A DNA stretch of 6,559 nucleotides from Bacillota bacterium (GTDB lineage: Bacteria > Bacillota > Clostridia > Oscillospirales > Acutalibacteraceae), in the NCBI GenBank assembly GCA_009786275.1, contig WQTL01000378.1:1-6559 (forward strand), read 5' to 3'. Positions within the stretch are counted from its first letter, which is position 1, and the number at the start of each line of letters is the position of its first letter. The notes beneath the pieces were generated by a model. The model was given only the letters and a program-made list of their open reading frames with translations, made no database searches and was not told where the DNA came from. This document shows positions 1 to 5,872 of this stretch, piece by piece. The translations under genes and the position numbers were made by a program.

Positions 1-12
1 CAGCTCATTCAT
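1..12 (-). CDS. Start of a further minus-strand gene, truncated by the window edge
   Basis: Only the first four codons (Met-Asn-Glu-Leu) lie inside the window, so the product cannot be named. The ATG at 12-10 is preceded, 8 nt upstream, by a purine-rich AAAGGGGG ribosome binding site (21-28), and a strong promoter lies just above it (35-63). A second ATG at 8-6 is in another frame and sits less well behind the ribosome binding site. The gene follows the phosphodiesterase pair by about 63 nt in the same direction, but its own promoter suggests that it is transcribed separately. Confidence 0.45.
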
Positions 13-34
13 CTTCTCAGCCCCCTTTGGACTG

Positions 35-63
35 ATTATATCACATCTTTCGGCTTTTGTTAA
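35..63 (-). promoter_or_regulatory. Sigma-A/sigma-70-type promoter for the gene leaving the left edge
   Basis: On the minus strand, TTAACA (63-58, five of six consensus bases) is followed after exactly 17 nt by a perfect TATAAT (40-35). The predicted transcription start is near position 28, giving a leader of about 16 nt that contains the ribosome binding site of the gene starting at 12. It lies in the AT-rich gap just downstream of the phosphodiesterase pair. This is the best consensus match of the three promoters in the window. Confidence 0.75.
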
Positions 64-75
64 TACTTTCTTTAC

Positions 76-876
76 TCATGCGTTTGGCGTGCCCGCCGGT
101 ACGCGGGCCGTCCAGGTCTCCGGGGCCTCCAGGCCCAGCGCGTACGCCGTCACCGCCGCGATGTCGCGGATGTTCATCTCCGCGATCATGCCGGGCCGCA
201 CGGTCCTGCCCGCGCAGCCGATAAAGATCAGCTTTTCCTCGTCGCTGTCGCCGCCGTGGCCGTAGCCCTTGCCGCCGTGGTCGGCGCAGACGATAAACAG
301 TGTATCGTCAGCATAGCCCTTTTCACGGTACTTCGCGACGATTTTGCCGATCAGGGCGTCGATTTCGGTGATTTTCGCGAGGCTCTCCGCGCCGCCGAAG
401 CCGGACTCGCCGCCCACGTGGTCCACCTCGTCGAAATGCACGAAGAGCAGTGCCGGGTCATGGGCGTCGAGGTAGTCCAGCACCAGATCGCAGACCGCGG
501 CGTCGCTTTTGGCCGTGCCCTTGTGGACACCCAGGTTCTCCTCGATGATGCCGCTGTTGATGGGGCCCCAGTTGCAGAAGGAGGCCAGCCGCGCCCTGGG
601 CATGGCGGCGCGCGCCACGCGGAAAATCGAAGGATAGGGCGAGGCAACGTCGTAGGGCGCGGCGCGGACGATATTGTTGGTCAGGCCGTGGGTTTCCGGC
701 CCCACGCCCAGCAGCAGCGAGCCCCAGCACTGCGCGCTGACGGTGGGGATGGAGGTCAGGGCGTCGTACGTCACCGCGCCGGCGGCGAAGAGCTCGTCCA
801 TGCAGGGCGTGGGCGTGCGGGAGAAGAAATTGCCCGCGCCGTCCACGCCGAGAATCGCGACACGTTTGTAGTTCAT
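76..876 (-). CDS. Alkaline-phosphatase-superfamily phosphodiesterase, tandem copy 2 (altered metal site)
   Basis: A 266-residue protein resembling type I phosphodiesterase/nucleotide pyrophosphatases of the alkaline phosphatase superfamily, which hydrolyse phosphoesters or phosphodiesters using two divalent metals. No signal peptide or membrane segment is visible, so it is probably cytosolic. Visible motifs: VDGAG with metal ligand Asp12; the nucleophile region IPTVS with Thr45 as likely nucleophile; FDEVD with Asp152; ADHGG with Asp199 and His200; and GHGG with His207. By eye it is about 70% identical to the gene directly upstream. The sister protein reads DGAGH after FDEV, but this copy reads DHVGG, so the usual metal-binding His is Gly156 and a His sits instead at 153. 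Activity or metal preference may therefore differ. The ATG overlaps the sister's TGA (ATGA, 876-873), implying translational coupling. The substrate is unknown. Confidence 0.85.
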   Translation of the reverse strand: MNYKRVAILGVDGAGNFFSRTPTPCMDELFAAGAVTYDALTSIPTVSAQCWGSLLLGVGPETHGLTNNIVRAAPYDVASPYPSIFRVARAAMPRARLASFCNWGPINSGIIEENLGVHKGTAKSDAAVCDLVLDYLDAHDPALLFVHFDEVDHVGGESGFGGAESLAKITEIDALIGKIVAKYREKGYADDTLFIVCADHGGKGYGHGGDSDEEKLIFIGCAGRTVRPGMIAEMNIRDIAAVTAYALGLEAPETWTARVPAGTPNA

Positions 877-1667
877 TCGAAGAGGCCCTCCGGCACCTTC
901 CCCGTCCAGGTCTCCGGGGGCTCCAGGCCCAGCGCGGCGGCGGCGACGGCGGGGATATCCCGCACATTCATCTTTGCGATTTTGCCGGGTTTCACGGTCT
1001 TGCCCGCGCAGCCGATGAAGATCAGCTTTTCGGCCTTGCTCCTGCCGCCGTGGCCGTGGAGGCGGTTCCCGCCGTGGTCGGCGCTGACGATGAACAGGGT
1101 GTCCTCCGCCCAGCCCTTCTCGCGGTATTTCGCGACGATTTTGCCGATCAGCGCGTCGATCTCGGTGATCTTCTCCAGGAACAGCTTCGCGCCGTAGCCG
1201 AACTTGTGGCCCGCGCCGTCCACCTCGTCAAACTGCACGAAGAGCAGCGCGGGGTCGTTGGAATCGAGGTAGGCGAGCAGCTTATCGCAGACCTCGGCGT
1301 CGTTGCCGGTGTCCTTGTGGACATCCAGATTCTCCTCGATGATGCCGCTGTTGATGGGGTTCCAGTTGCTGAAGGAGGCCAGCCGCGCCCCGGGCATGGC
1401 CTCCCGCGCCACGCGGAAGATCGAGGGGTAGGGCGAGGCGGCGTCGTAGGGCTGCCGGGAGACGACCGCGTTGGTGAGTCCATGGGTTTTGGGCCCCACG
1501 CCGTGCAGCATGGAGCCCCAGCACTCCCCGCTGATGGTGGGGATGGAGGTCACAGCGCCGTAGGTCACCGCGCCGGCGGCGAAAAGCTCGTCCATGCAGG
1601 GGGTATCCGCCTTGGAATTGAATTGGCCCATGCCGTCCACGCCGAGGATCGCGACTCGTTTGTACAT
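873..1667 (-). CDS. Alkaline-phosphatase-superfamily phosphodiesterase, tandem copy 1 (complete metal site)
   Basis: A 264-residue protein of the type I phosphodiesterase/nucleotide pyrophosphatase group. All seven positions expected for the two-metal site are present: Asp11 (VDGMG), Thr44 in IPTIS (likely nucleophile), Asp150 and His154 (DGAGH), Asp197 and His198 (ADHGG), and His206 (GHGG). Assignment of each residue to a role follows the superfamily pattern and has not been tested. No signal peptide or transmembrane stretch is seen, so a cytosolic phosphoesterase is expected; the substrate cannot be read from sequence. The start is supported by AAGGAG at 1680-1675, 7 nt upstream of the ATG. 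It has its own candidate promoter at 1687-1716 and ends in an ATGA overlap with its paralog, so the two form a bicistron. An alternative description is a metal-dependent phosphatase or mutase-like enzyme of the same fold. Confidence 0.88.
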   Translation of the reverse strand: MYKRVAILGVDGMGQFNSKADTPCMDELFAAGAVTYGAVTSIPTISGECWGSMLHGVGPKTHGLTNAVVSRQPYDAASPYPSIFRVAREAMPGARLASFSNWNPINSGIIEENLDVHKDTGNDAEVCDKLLAYLDSNDPALLFVQFDEVDGAGHKFGYGAKLFLEKITEIDALIGKIVAKYREKGWAEDTLFIVSADHGGNRLHGHGGRSKAEKLIFIGCAGKTVKPGKIAKMNVRDIPAVAAAALGLEPPETWTGKVPEGLFE

Positions 1668-1686
1668 GAGGGTGCTCCTTTGTATG

Positions 1687-1716
1687 GTTGTATTTGTAAA
1701 GCGCCGCGCTTGTCAA
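1687..1716 (-). promoter_or_regulatory. Candidate promoter of the phosphodiesterase pair
   Basis: On the minus strand, a perfect TTGACA (1716-1711) precedes TACAAC (1692-1687, four of six consensus bases) by 18 nt. The predicted start would be near 1680, which leaves a leader of only about 13 nt with the ribosome binding site at its very 5' end; this is tight. A weaker alternative nearby is TTGTAC followed after 17 nt by CATAAA, further upstream. The strong -35 and the 126-nt gap after the methyltransferase gene support separate transcription of the pair, although readthrough from the operon is possible. Confidence 0.45.
1699..1711. repeat. 13-bp palindrome inside the promoter spacer
   Basis: AAGCGC-C-GCGCTT is a perfect 6+1+6 palindrome (minus strand AAGCGCGGCGCTT). 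It fills most of the spacer between the -35 and -10 boxes of the phosphodiesterase promoter. Dyad symmetry in this position is typical of repressor operators, but GC-rich sequence makes chance symmetry more likely, and no regulator gene is present in the window. Confidence 0.4.
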
Positions 1717-1741
1717 TTTATGGCAATAAAGTGCGCTTCGT

Positions 1742-1779
1742 ACAAGGCTTTGCCGGTTGTGTAAAGCAGAAAAGCTTGT
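1742..1779 (-). repeat. Imperfect hairpin after the methyltransferase gene
   Basis: Arms 1742-1751 (ACAAGGCTTT) and 1771-1779 (AAAGCTTGT) pair with one bulged base around a 19-nt loop. The hairpin begins about 15 nt past the methyltransferase stop codon. No T-run follows it on the minus strand, so it does not qualify as a standard intrinsic terminator. It could be a weak or Rho-dependent 3' end structure of the four-gene operon. Confidence 0.3.
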
Positions 1780-1793
1780 CGGGAAAATCGCGT

Positions 1794-2657
1794 CTACAGG
1801 CAGTACAGGATGGTCTCGCCCTCGTTGCAGGAGTAGTGGCGGACGTAGAATTCATACGCGGGGCAGAGCGCGCGCAGGTATTCGGGTATGGCCAGCATGT
1901 GCTCGCGGCTGTGATAGATCGACACCGCGATGCGGGGCCGGTGTTTCAGGATGGTTTGACGCGCGCCGTAAAGTACGTCCAGGTCCGCGCCCTCCACGTC
2001 GATCTTGATGTAAGTGACGGGCGGGAGCTCCGGCAGGCCTTCGAGGACATGGTCCAGGGTGTCGACCTCGATGGCGCCCTTGCCGGTTGGGTCTATTTTG
2101 CTGTAGCTGAACACGCCGCCCCTGAAATTGCATTGGCCGCGCGCGGCCCCGAGCCCCATTTGAAAGCACTGCGGCTGCTTGAGGAAGCGAGGCAGGTTTT
2201 TCTCCAGTTGGGCGAAGTTGAAGGGATCGGGCTCGAAAACCACGCATTGCGGCGCGGGCCGCCCGGCGGCGATGCAGCGCGCCTGAAAGCGCAGGGAGGA
2301 CAGGCCCTGCAGGCCACCGGCGTCGACGAAAAGCTCGCTTTCGCCCGGGAGGACGAGTTCTTTGTCCAAGTAAGCGGTCTTCTTCTTGTCCATATGCGGG
2401 TCGATATAGCGGCGCTCCCGGGTGCAGCGGTACTGAATAAGGGCCCGGTAGGCGTCGCGGCTTTTTTCGTCCGCCAGGAAGGAGGTGATGCGCTCTACAC
2501 GCGCCGCGTTCGCCTCGTAGAACGCCCGCGCCGCCCGGAGCCGATCCTTCGCGGCGCGCCTGTAGAAGGCGTCCCCGATAGCGCCAATGGCCTTGGAATC
2601 GGAGATGGCCGCGGAGGTGAATACGTAAAGATGGAAGGGGATGGCTTTGAGGGGCAT
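1794..2657 (-). CDS. FkbM-family SAM-dependent methyltransferase
   Basis: A 287-residue protein whose C-terminal two thirds match the FkbM methyltransferase family, whose members O-methylate small molecules, sugars or glycans. Residues 1-100 form a charged, probably helical N-terminal extension with no signal peptide. The SAM-binding fold begins at FVDAGG (110-115), followed by the acidic strand VFEPDPFN (140-147), whose Glu142 would bind the ribose hydroxyls. The family-typical VDTLD (198-202) and YIKIDVEGAD (216-225) come next, then RIAVSIYH (242-249). The glycine loop reads DAGGLQG where the family usually has DVGANxG. AAGGAG (2670-2665) lies 7 nt before the ATG, and the gene starts 13 nt after the MATE transporter stop, so it is the last gene of the operon. 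The acceptor substrate is unknown; a cell-surface or exported molecule is plausible from context only. Confidence 0.88.
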   Translation of the reverse strand: MPLKAIPFHLYVFTSAAISDSKAIGAIGDAFYRRAAKDRLRAARAFYEANAARVERITSFLADEKSRDAYRALIQYRCTRERRYIDPHMDKKKTAYLDKELVLPGESELFVDAGGLQGLSSLRFQARCIAAGRPAPQCVVFEPDPFNFAQLEKNLPRFLKQPQCFQMGLGAARGQCNFRGGVFSYSKIDPTGKGAIEVDTLDHVLEGLPELPPVTYIKIDVEGADLDVLYGARQTILKHRPRIAVSIYHSREHMLAIPEYLRALCPAYEFYVRHYSCNEGETILYCL

Positions 2658-2670
2658 GGCGGGGCTCCTT

Positions 2671-4023
2671 CTATGTTTTCGTCAAATCCCGTATCCATTG
2701 GAAGCGGTTCACCTTCACCGCCGCCACCGCGCACTTGAGGATTTGGTCGCTCTTGAGGAAGAGGAACACCCACAGCGGCGGCAGGTGCCATACGAAGGCC
2801 GCCAGAGCGCTGAGGGGCAGCACGATGCCCCATTGGAAGATCAGGTCGTTGATGAGCACGAAGCGGGTGTCGCCGCCGCCGGAGACGATGCCCGCCAGGC
2901 AGGTCATCTGGTAGCCGGTACCGACCACCGTGACGCTGAGCACCGCCATGAATTGCAGCGCGAGGGAGCGGGTCCCCGGGGCGATTTGGTAGACGCCGAT
3001 GATCAGGTTCCGCCCGAAAAACAGGGCCGCGCCCGTGCAGAGGCCCAGCCCCACGAAGAGGATTTGCAGGGTGCGCGTGTACTCCTTCACGCGGGGGATG
3101 CTCCCCTGCCCCACCGCCTTGCCGATCACCACGTGGGAGGCCGACGAGGCGGCGTAGATCACCACGCTGACCAGCTGGAACAGCGCCGCGGCGATGGCGC
3201 TGGCCGCGATAGGCCCCTGCCCCAACCGCCCGAGGATGGCGCTCTGCAGGTTCATGGCCAGGCCCCAGGAGAGCTGCGAGCCCGTGAGCGGCAGCGCCGT
3301 CTTCGCGTAGGCCTTGAAATCATTTACGCGGGCGGATAAGCAATCGCTCAGCTTGAACTTCAGTTTTTTGTCGTAATATTTCGCGTAGAGCGCCAGCAGG
3401 GCGAACTGCAGGGTGTAGGAGATCGCCGAGGTGAGGGCCGCGCCCCGCGCACCCATGGCGGGCAGACCCAGCTTGCCGAAGATGAAAATGTAGTTCAGCC
3501 CGGTGTCGAGCCCCAGGGAGGCCAGGGAGAGGTACACACCCACGCGCGGGCTTTCCACGCTGCGGAACATCGCTATGCCCACGTTGCTCAAGGCGAATAA
3601 GGGGTAGGCCGGGGCGACCGCGCGCATGTACTCTGCCCCTTGGGCGATGACCGCGGGCTCGTTGGTGAGCAGGCCCAGCACCCGCTCCGGGACGAAGAAT
3701 CCCAGCGCGCCGAAAAGCAACCCCACGCCTGCCGCCAGCCAGAAGGCCACGGCGAAGATCCGCTTGATGGGCTCGGTCTGGCGCTTGCCCCAGTATTGCG
3801 CCGCGATGACCGCCGCCCCGGTGCCGATGCCGCCCAAGGCCATCTGCAGCAGGAACTGCGCCTGCACCGCCACCGCCGCGCCGGACATGGCCACCTCGCT
3901 GAAAGCGCCCAGCATCATGTTATCGCACAGGCCGACGCCCAGCAGGATCAGGTTTTGCAGGGCCACCGCGCCGGTGAGGCGGAAAAAGCTTTGGTAGAAA
4001 GATTTTTCGCGGGTAAGGATCAT
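2671..4023 (-). CDS. MATE-family multidrug/cation antiporter-type efflux transporter
   Basis: A 450-residue integral membrane protein with about 12 hydrophobic helices, the usual length and topology of MATE transporters, which export drugs or metabolites in exchange for Na+ or H+. Recognisable family landmarks are the first-helix acidic residue Asp34 in GLCDNMMLG, the AAQYWGKRQ loop at 74-82, and the highly typical stretch from Asn177 to Ala196 (NYIFIFGKLGLP followed by GARGAA). The second MATE repeat begins near residue 235 (TALPLTGSQ). The ATG overlaps the stop of the upstream phosphoesterase gene as ATGA (4023-4020), with GAGGAAAT just upstream serving as ribosome binding site inside that gene's last codons. 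The substrate cannot be predicted. Placement between a surface phosphoesterase and a methyltransferase allows export of a metabolite, but this is inference. Confidence 0.93.
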   Translation of the reverse strand: MILTREKSFYQSFFRLTGAVALQNLILLGVGLCDNMMLGAFSEVAMSGAAVAVQAQFLLQMALGGIGTGAAVIAAQYWGKRQTEPIKRIFAVAFWLAAGVGLLFGALGFFVPERVLGLLTNEPAVIAQGAEYMRAVAPAYPLFALSNVGIAMFRSVESPRVGVYLSLASLGLDTGLNYIFIFGKLGLPAMGARGAALTSAISYTLQFALLALYAKYYDKKLKFKLSDCLSARVNDFKAYAKTALPLTGSQLSWGLAMNLQSAILGRLGQGPIAASAIAAALFQLVSVVIYAASSASHVVIGKAVGQGSIPRVKEYTRTLQILFVGLGLCTGAALFFGRNLIIGVYQIAPGTRSLALQFMAVLSVTVVGTGYQMTCLAGIVSGGGDTRFVLINDLIFQWGIVLPLSALAAFVWHLPPLWVFLFLKSDQILKCAVAAVKVNRFQWIRDLTKT

Positions 4024-5024
4024 TTGATTTCCTCAAAGCTGTACATGTCTTGCGGGGTTTCGTTCCCCGGGCGGATCGTGATCTGCCACGCGCTGAGGTT
4101 GCGTGAAACGTGGTAGTACATGCGGTTCTGGAAGGCAATGTGGTCCTGGTGCCAGTGGCCGGTGCTCAGCATGCCCACGTTGCCCGCCGCGCGTATGACG
4201 TCATCGATGGCCGCGTTGCCCGCAGGCGACCATGGGTTCCAGTTGTCCGGCTCCGTCGCCTCGGTGAGGGCGGGCGTCTCAAAATGGAAGAACACGCTGG
4301 CCCGGGCGGCGGGGGCCTGCGCTTTGAGCGTTTCCAACTGCGCCGCGAGCCAGGCAACCTGGTCGGGATGCATGCTTTCCTGATGCCAAATCTCATTCTC
4401 GTCCGGCTCGTCCTCCTCCGCCAGGGAATCCAGGAAGATCAGCTTGTGGGCGATATTACCGTCGTCATAGAGCACCGGGATGGCGTACTGCGTAGCCCCG
4501 GTGAGGCCTTCCTCGTTGGAGAGGACGGCGTACTCGTAGTTGTGCGCGAGATAGGCCGCGACGTCCCGCTCCGAGCCCAGGTCGCAGCCGTCGTGGTTGC
4601 CGGGCACATAGGCCCAGGGCTGCGCGCGGCGCTCAAACAGGTCCGCGACGGCGCACAGGGCGGCGCGTTTGTCCACAAAGGTGTGGCCCCAGCTGTCCAG
4701 CATATCCCCGGTGATAACCGCTAGGTCGGGCCGCGCCCGCTCCAGGGCGGCCTCCATGCCGCGGAGGATTTTGGCGTCCCGCAGGCTTTTGCCGGTGGTG
4801 AAGTGCGTGTCCGTGAATTTCAGAATGACGAACGTGCCGTTATCGCGCAAGTGCATGGAGGGGATTTCGCGGCCGTTGTAAGGGTGCTCGGCGGCGTAGC
4901 CTGTGATGTCGCCCCTGTGGAAGAAGCCGACGCTTTTCGCGTAGAGGAACGCGCCGCCCAGGAGCAGCGCCAGAGTCAGCACAAGGCTGACTATGAGGAT
5001 GAGCTTCTTTTTCATGTTATTCAT
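4020..5024 (-). CDS. Membrane-anchored calcineurin-like metallophosphoesterase
   Basis: A 334-residue protein with all five metallophosphoesterase signatures: FTDTHF (70-75, Asp72/His74), GDMLD (106-110), GNHD (142-145), the His247 block (FFHFETP) and GHWH (289-292). Such enzymes hydrolyse phosphomono- or diesters with two metal ions. A short charged N-terminus (MKKK) followed by a hydrophobic stretch at about 8-28, with no obvious signal peptidase site, suggests a membrane anchor with the catalytic domain outside the cell. The arrangement resembles the purple-acid-phosphatase-like/Dcr2-type subgroup. The start at 5024 is chosen because AAGGAG (5034-5029) sits just upstream, and the signal anchor starts here. 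An in-frame ATG at 5315 would overlap the yhhN-like gene by more than 280 nt. The upstream stop codon TAA overlaps the ribosome binding site, and the gap is 8 nt. Confidence 0.92.
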   Translation of the reverse strand: MNNMKKKLILIVSLVLTLALLLGGAFLYAKSVGFFHRGDITGYAAEHPYNGREIPSMHLRDNGTFVILKFTDTHFTTGKSLRDAKILRGMEAALERARPDLAVITGDMLDSWGHTFVDKRAALCAVADLFERRAQPWAYVPGNHDGCDLGSERDVAAYLAHNYEYAVLSNEEGLTGATQYAIPVLYDDGNIAHKLIFLDSLAEEDEPDENEIWHQESMHPDQVAWLAAQLETLKAQAPAARASVFFHFETPALTEATEPDNWNPWSPAGNAAIDDVIRAAGNVGMLSTGHWHQDHIAFQNRMYYHVSRNLSAWQITIRPGNETPQDMYSFEEIK

Positions 5025-5032
5025 TTCTCTCC

Positions 5033-5719
5033 TTATACGAAAGCCACCGCGCAGGCCATGAGGGTCTGCGCCAGGTAGTAGGGGAAGAACACCAGCCAGG
5101 AGAACGAGGCCGGGCGTTCCTGTTCTTTTTTTGAGCCGAAGTTGAAGAGGAACAGCGAGGTGTCCGAAAGGGCAAGCAGGCACGCCGCCGGCAGGGCGAG
5201 CCACCGCAGGAGCCCGACCGTCTGCGCCGCGGCCCATACCAGAGCGCCCAGCAGCAGGGCGTAGACCAGCAGGGGCACGCCCAGCTTGCCGAAATCCAGG
5301 ATTTTGCGCCTCCACAGGAGGGCGTAAAGCACGGGCAGAAGGATCAGCAGCGGCAGCAGCCAGGGGGCGAACGCACCCCTAGACAACAGTACGGCCAGGT
5401 TCAGCACATGCGCGAGAAAAAACGGCGCCGCCCCCATCAGGAAGGCGTAGTCCTTATTGCGCGCCGGGTCGTGCAGCACGGGGCCGATGGCCAGGAGGAC
5501 GTCACCCAGGCACGCCAGGCAAAACCCCATCAGCAGCGCCGCCGCCTGCCAGTTGAGGCGCTCGCGCTGGGCGGCCCCCGCCACCCCCGCCAGGCAGAAA
5601 AACATCGACGAGAATATCTTGCCGGCAAAGTCCCCCATGGGGCCCTTGAGCAGCAGCCGCGCCGGCTGCAGCATGATAAACAGCACCCCGCACAGCCCCA
5701 GGGCAATCGTCAGAACCAT
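5033..5719 (-). CDS. YhhN/TMEM86-family membrane protein (lysoplasmalogenase-like)
   Basis: A 228-residue, very hydrophobic protein with roughly eight membrane helices, the usual size of the YhhN family. Animal TMEM86 relatives are lysoplasmalogenases that cleave the vinyl-ether bond of lysoplasmalogens. Diagnostic positions are visible: LLLKGP near residue 25, CLGDVLL with Asp73, FFLAHVLN with His103, ALSDTSL with Asp186, and the C-terminal YYLAQ. Many bacterial YhhN members lack a proven reaction, so the enzyme call is by family only. Plasmalogens occur in anaerobic Clostridia, which makes the function reasonable. It is the first gene of the operon, behind an extended -10 promoter with a predicted leader of about 27 nt. 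A G-rich GGGGGA (5731-5726) serves as ribosome binding site about 6 nt before the ATG. Confidence 0.82.
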   Translation of the reverse strand: MVLTIALGLCGVLFIMLQPARLLLKGPMGDFAGKIFSSMFFCLAGVAGAAQRERLNWQAAALLMGFCLACLGDVLLAIGPVLHDPARNKDYAFLMGAAPFFLAHVLNLAVLLSRGAFAPWLLPLLILLPVLYALLWRRKILDFGKLGVPLLVYALLLGALVWAAAQTVGLLRWLALPAACLLALSDTSLFLFNFGSKKEQERPASFSWLVFFPYYLAQTLMACAVAFV

Positions 5720-5752
5720 ATGCAGTCCCCCGCTTCATACACAATTGGGTAT

Positions 5753-5781
5753 ATTATAACAGATATGCGCGGGGAATGCAA
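5753..5781 (-). promoter_or_regulatory. Extended -10 promoter of the four-gene operon
   Basis: The minus strand reads TGT-TATAAT (5761-5753), a perfect -10 with the TGn extension. A weak -35 TTGCAT (5781-5776) lies 17 nt upstream. The predicted start is near 5746, about 27 nt before the YhhN-like ATG. An extended -10 explains how the promoter could work with a poor -35. The TTTGC-AAC-GCAAA dyad at 5786-5798 lies just upstream and could be a regulator site; the GCAAAT word also occurs at 5778-5783, overlapping the -35. Confidence 0.7.
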
Positions 5782-5816
5782 ATGTTTTGCAACGCAAATA
5801 TTCGTAAATTCCCACC

Positions 5817-5872
5817 CTAAGTTCCACAGTAGGTTACCGGTGGCGGTAAGCGTTGAAAATCAAGGAACTTAG
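5817..5872. repeat. Nested inverted repeat of 56 bp
   Basis: The outer arms CTAAGTTCC (5817-5825) and GGAACTTAG (5864-5872) are perfect 9-bp inverted repeats. Inside, TTACCG (5834-5839) and CGGTAA (5844-5849) form a second perfect 6-bp pair around GTGG. No T-run follows on either strand, so it is not a standard terminator. It may be a transposon end or target site, a protein-binding site, or a structured RNA. Its origin is unknown. Confidence 0.55.

Noticed and set aside
256..1197. A 313-codon plus-strand reading frame opposite the phosphodiesterases
   Set aside because: Antisense shadow of the second phosphodiesterase, running on into the first in another phase; no recognisable protein motif.
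1742..1779. Intrinsic terminator after the methyltransferase gene
   Set aside because: The stem is imperfect, the loop is 19 nt and no T-run follows, so I list it only as a hairpin.
1050..2738. A 562-codon plus-strand reading frame
   Set aside because: It is the exact codon-aligned antisense of the first phosphodiesterase and the FkbM methyltransferase, both of which have clear family motifs. Its translation shows no domain and is rich in His, Arg, Gly and Val, as expected of an antisense shadow.
5025..5315. A 97-residue N-terminal extension of the metallophosphoesterase
   Set aside because: It would lie wholly inside the YhhN-like gene in another frame and has Pro/Arg/Gly-rich low-quality sequence. 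The start at 5024 has a well-placed ribosome binding site and begins a proper signal anchor.
5408..5872. A 154-codon plus-strand reading frame over the YhhN-like gene and its promoter
   Set aside because: Codon-aligned antisense of the YhhN-like gene; Gln/Arg/His-rich with no domain, and it continues through the operon promoter.
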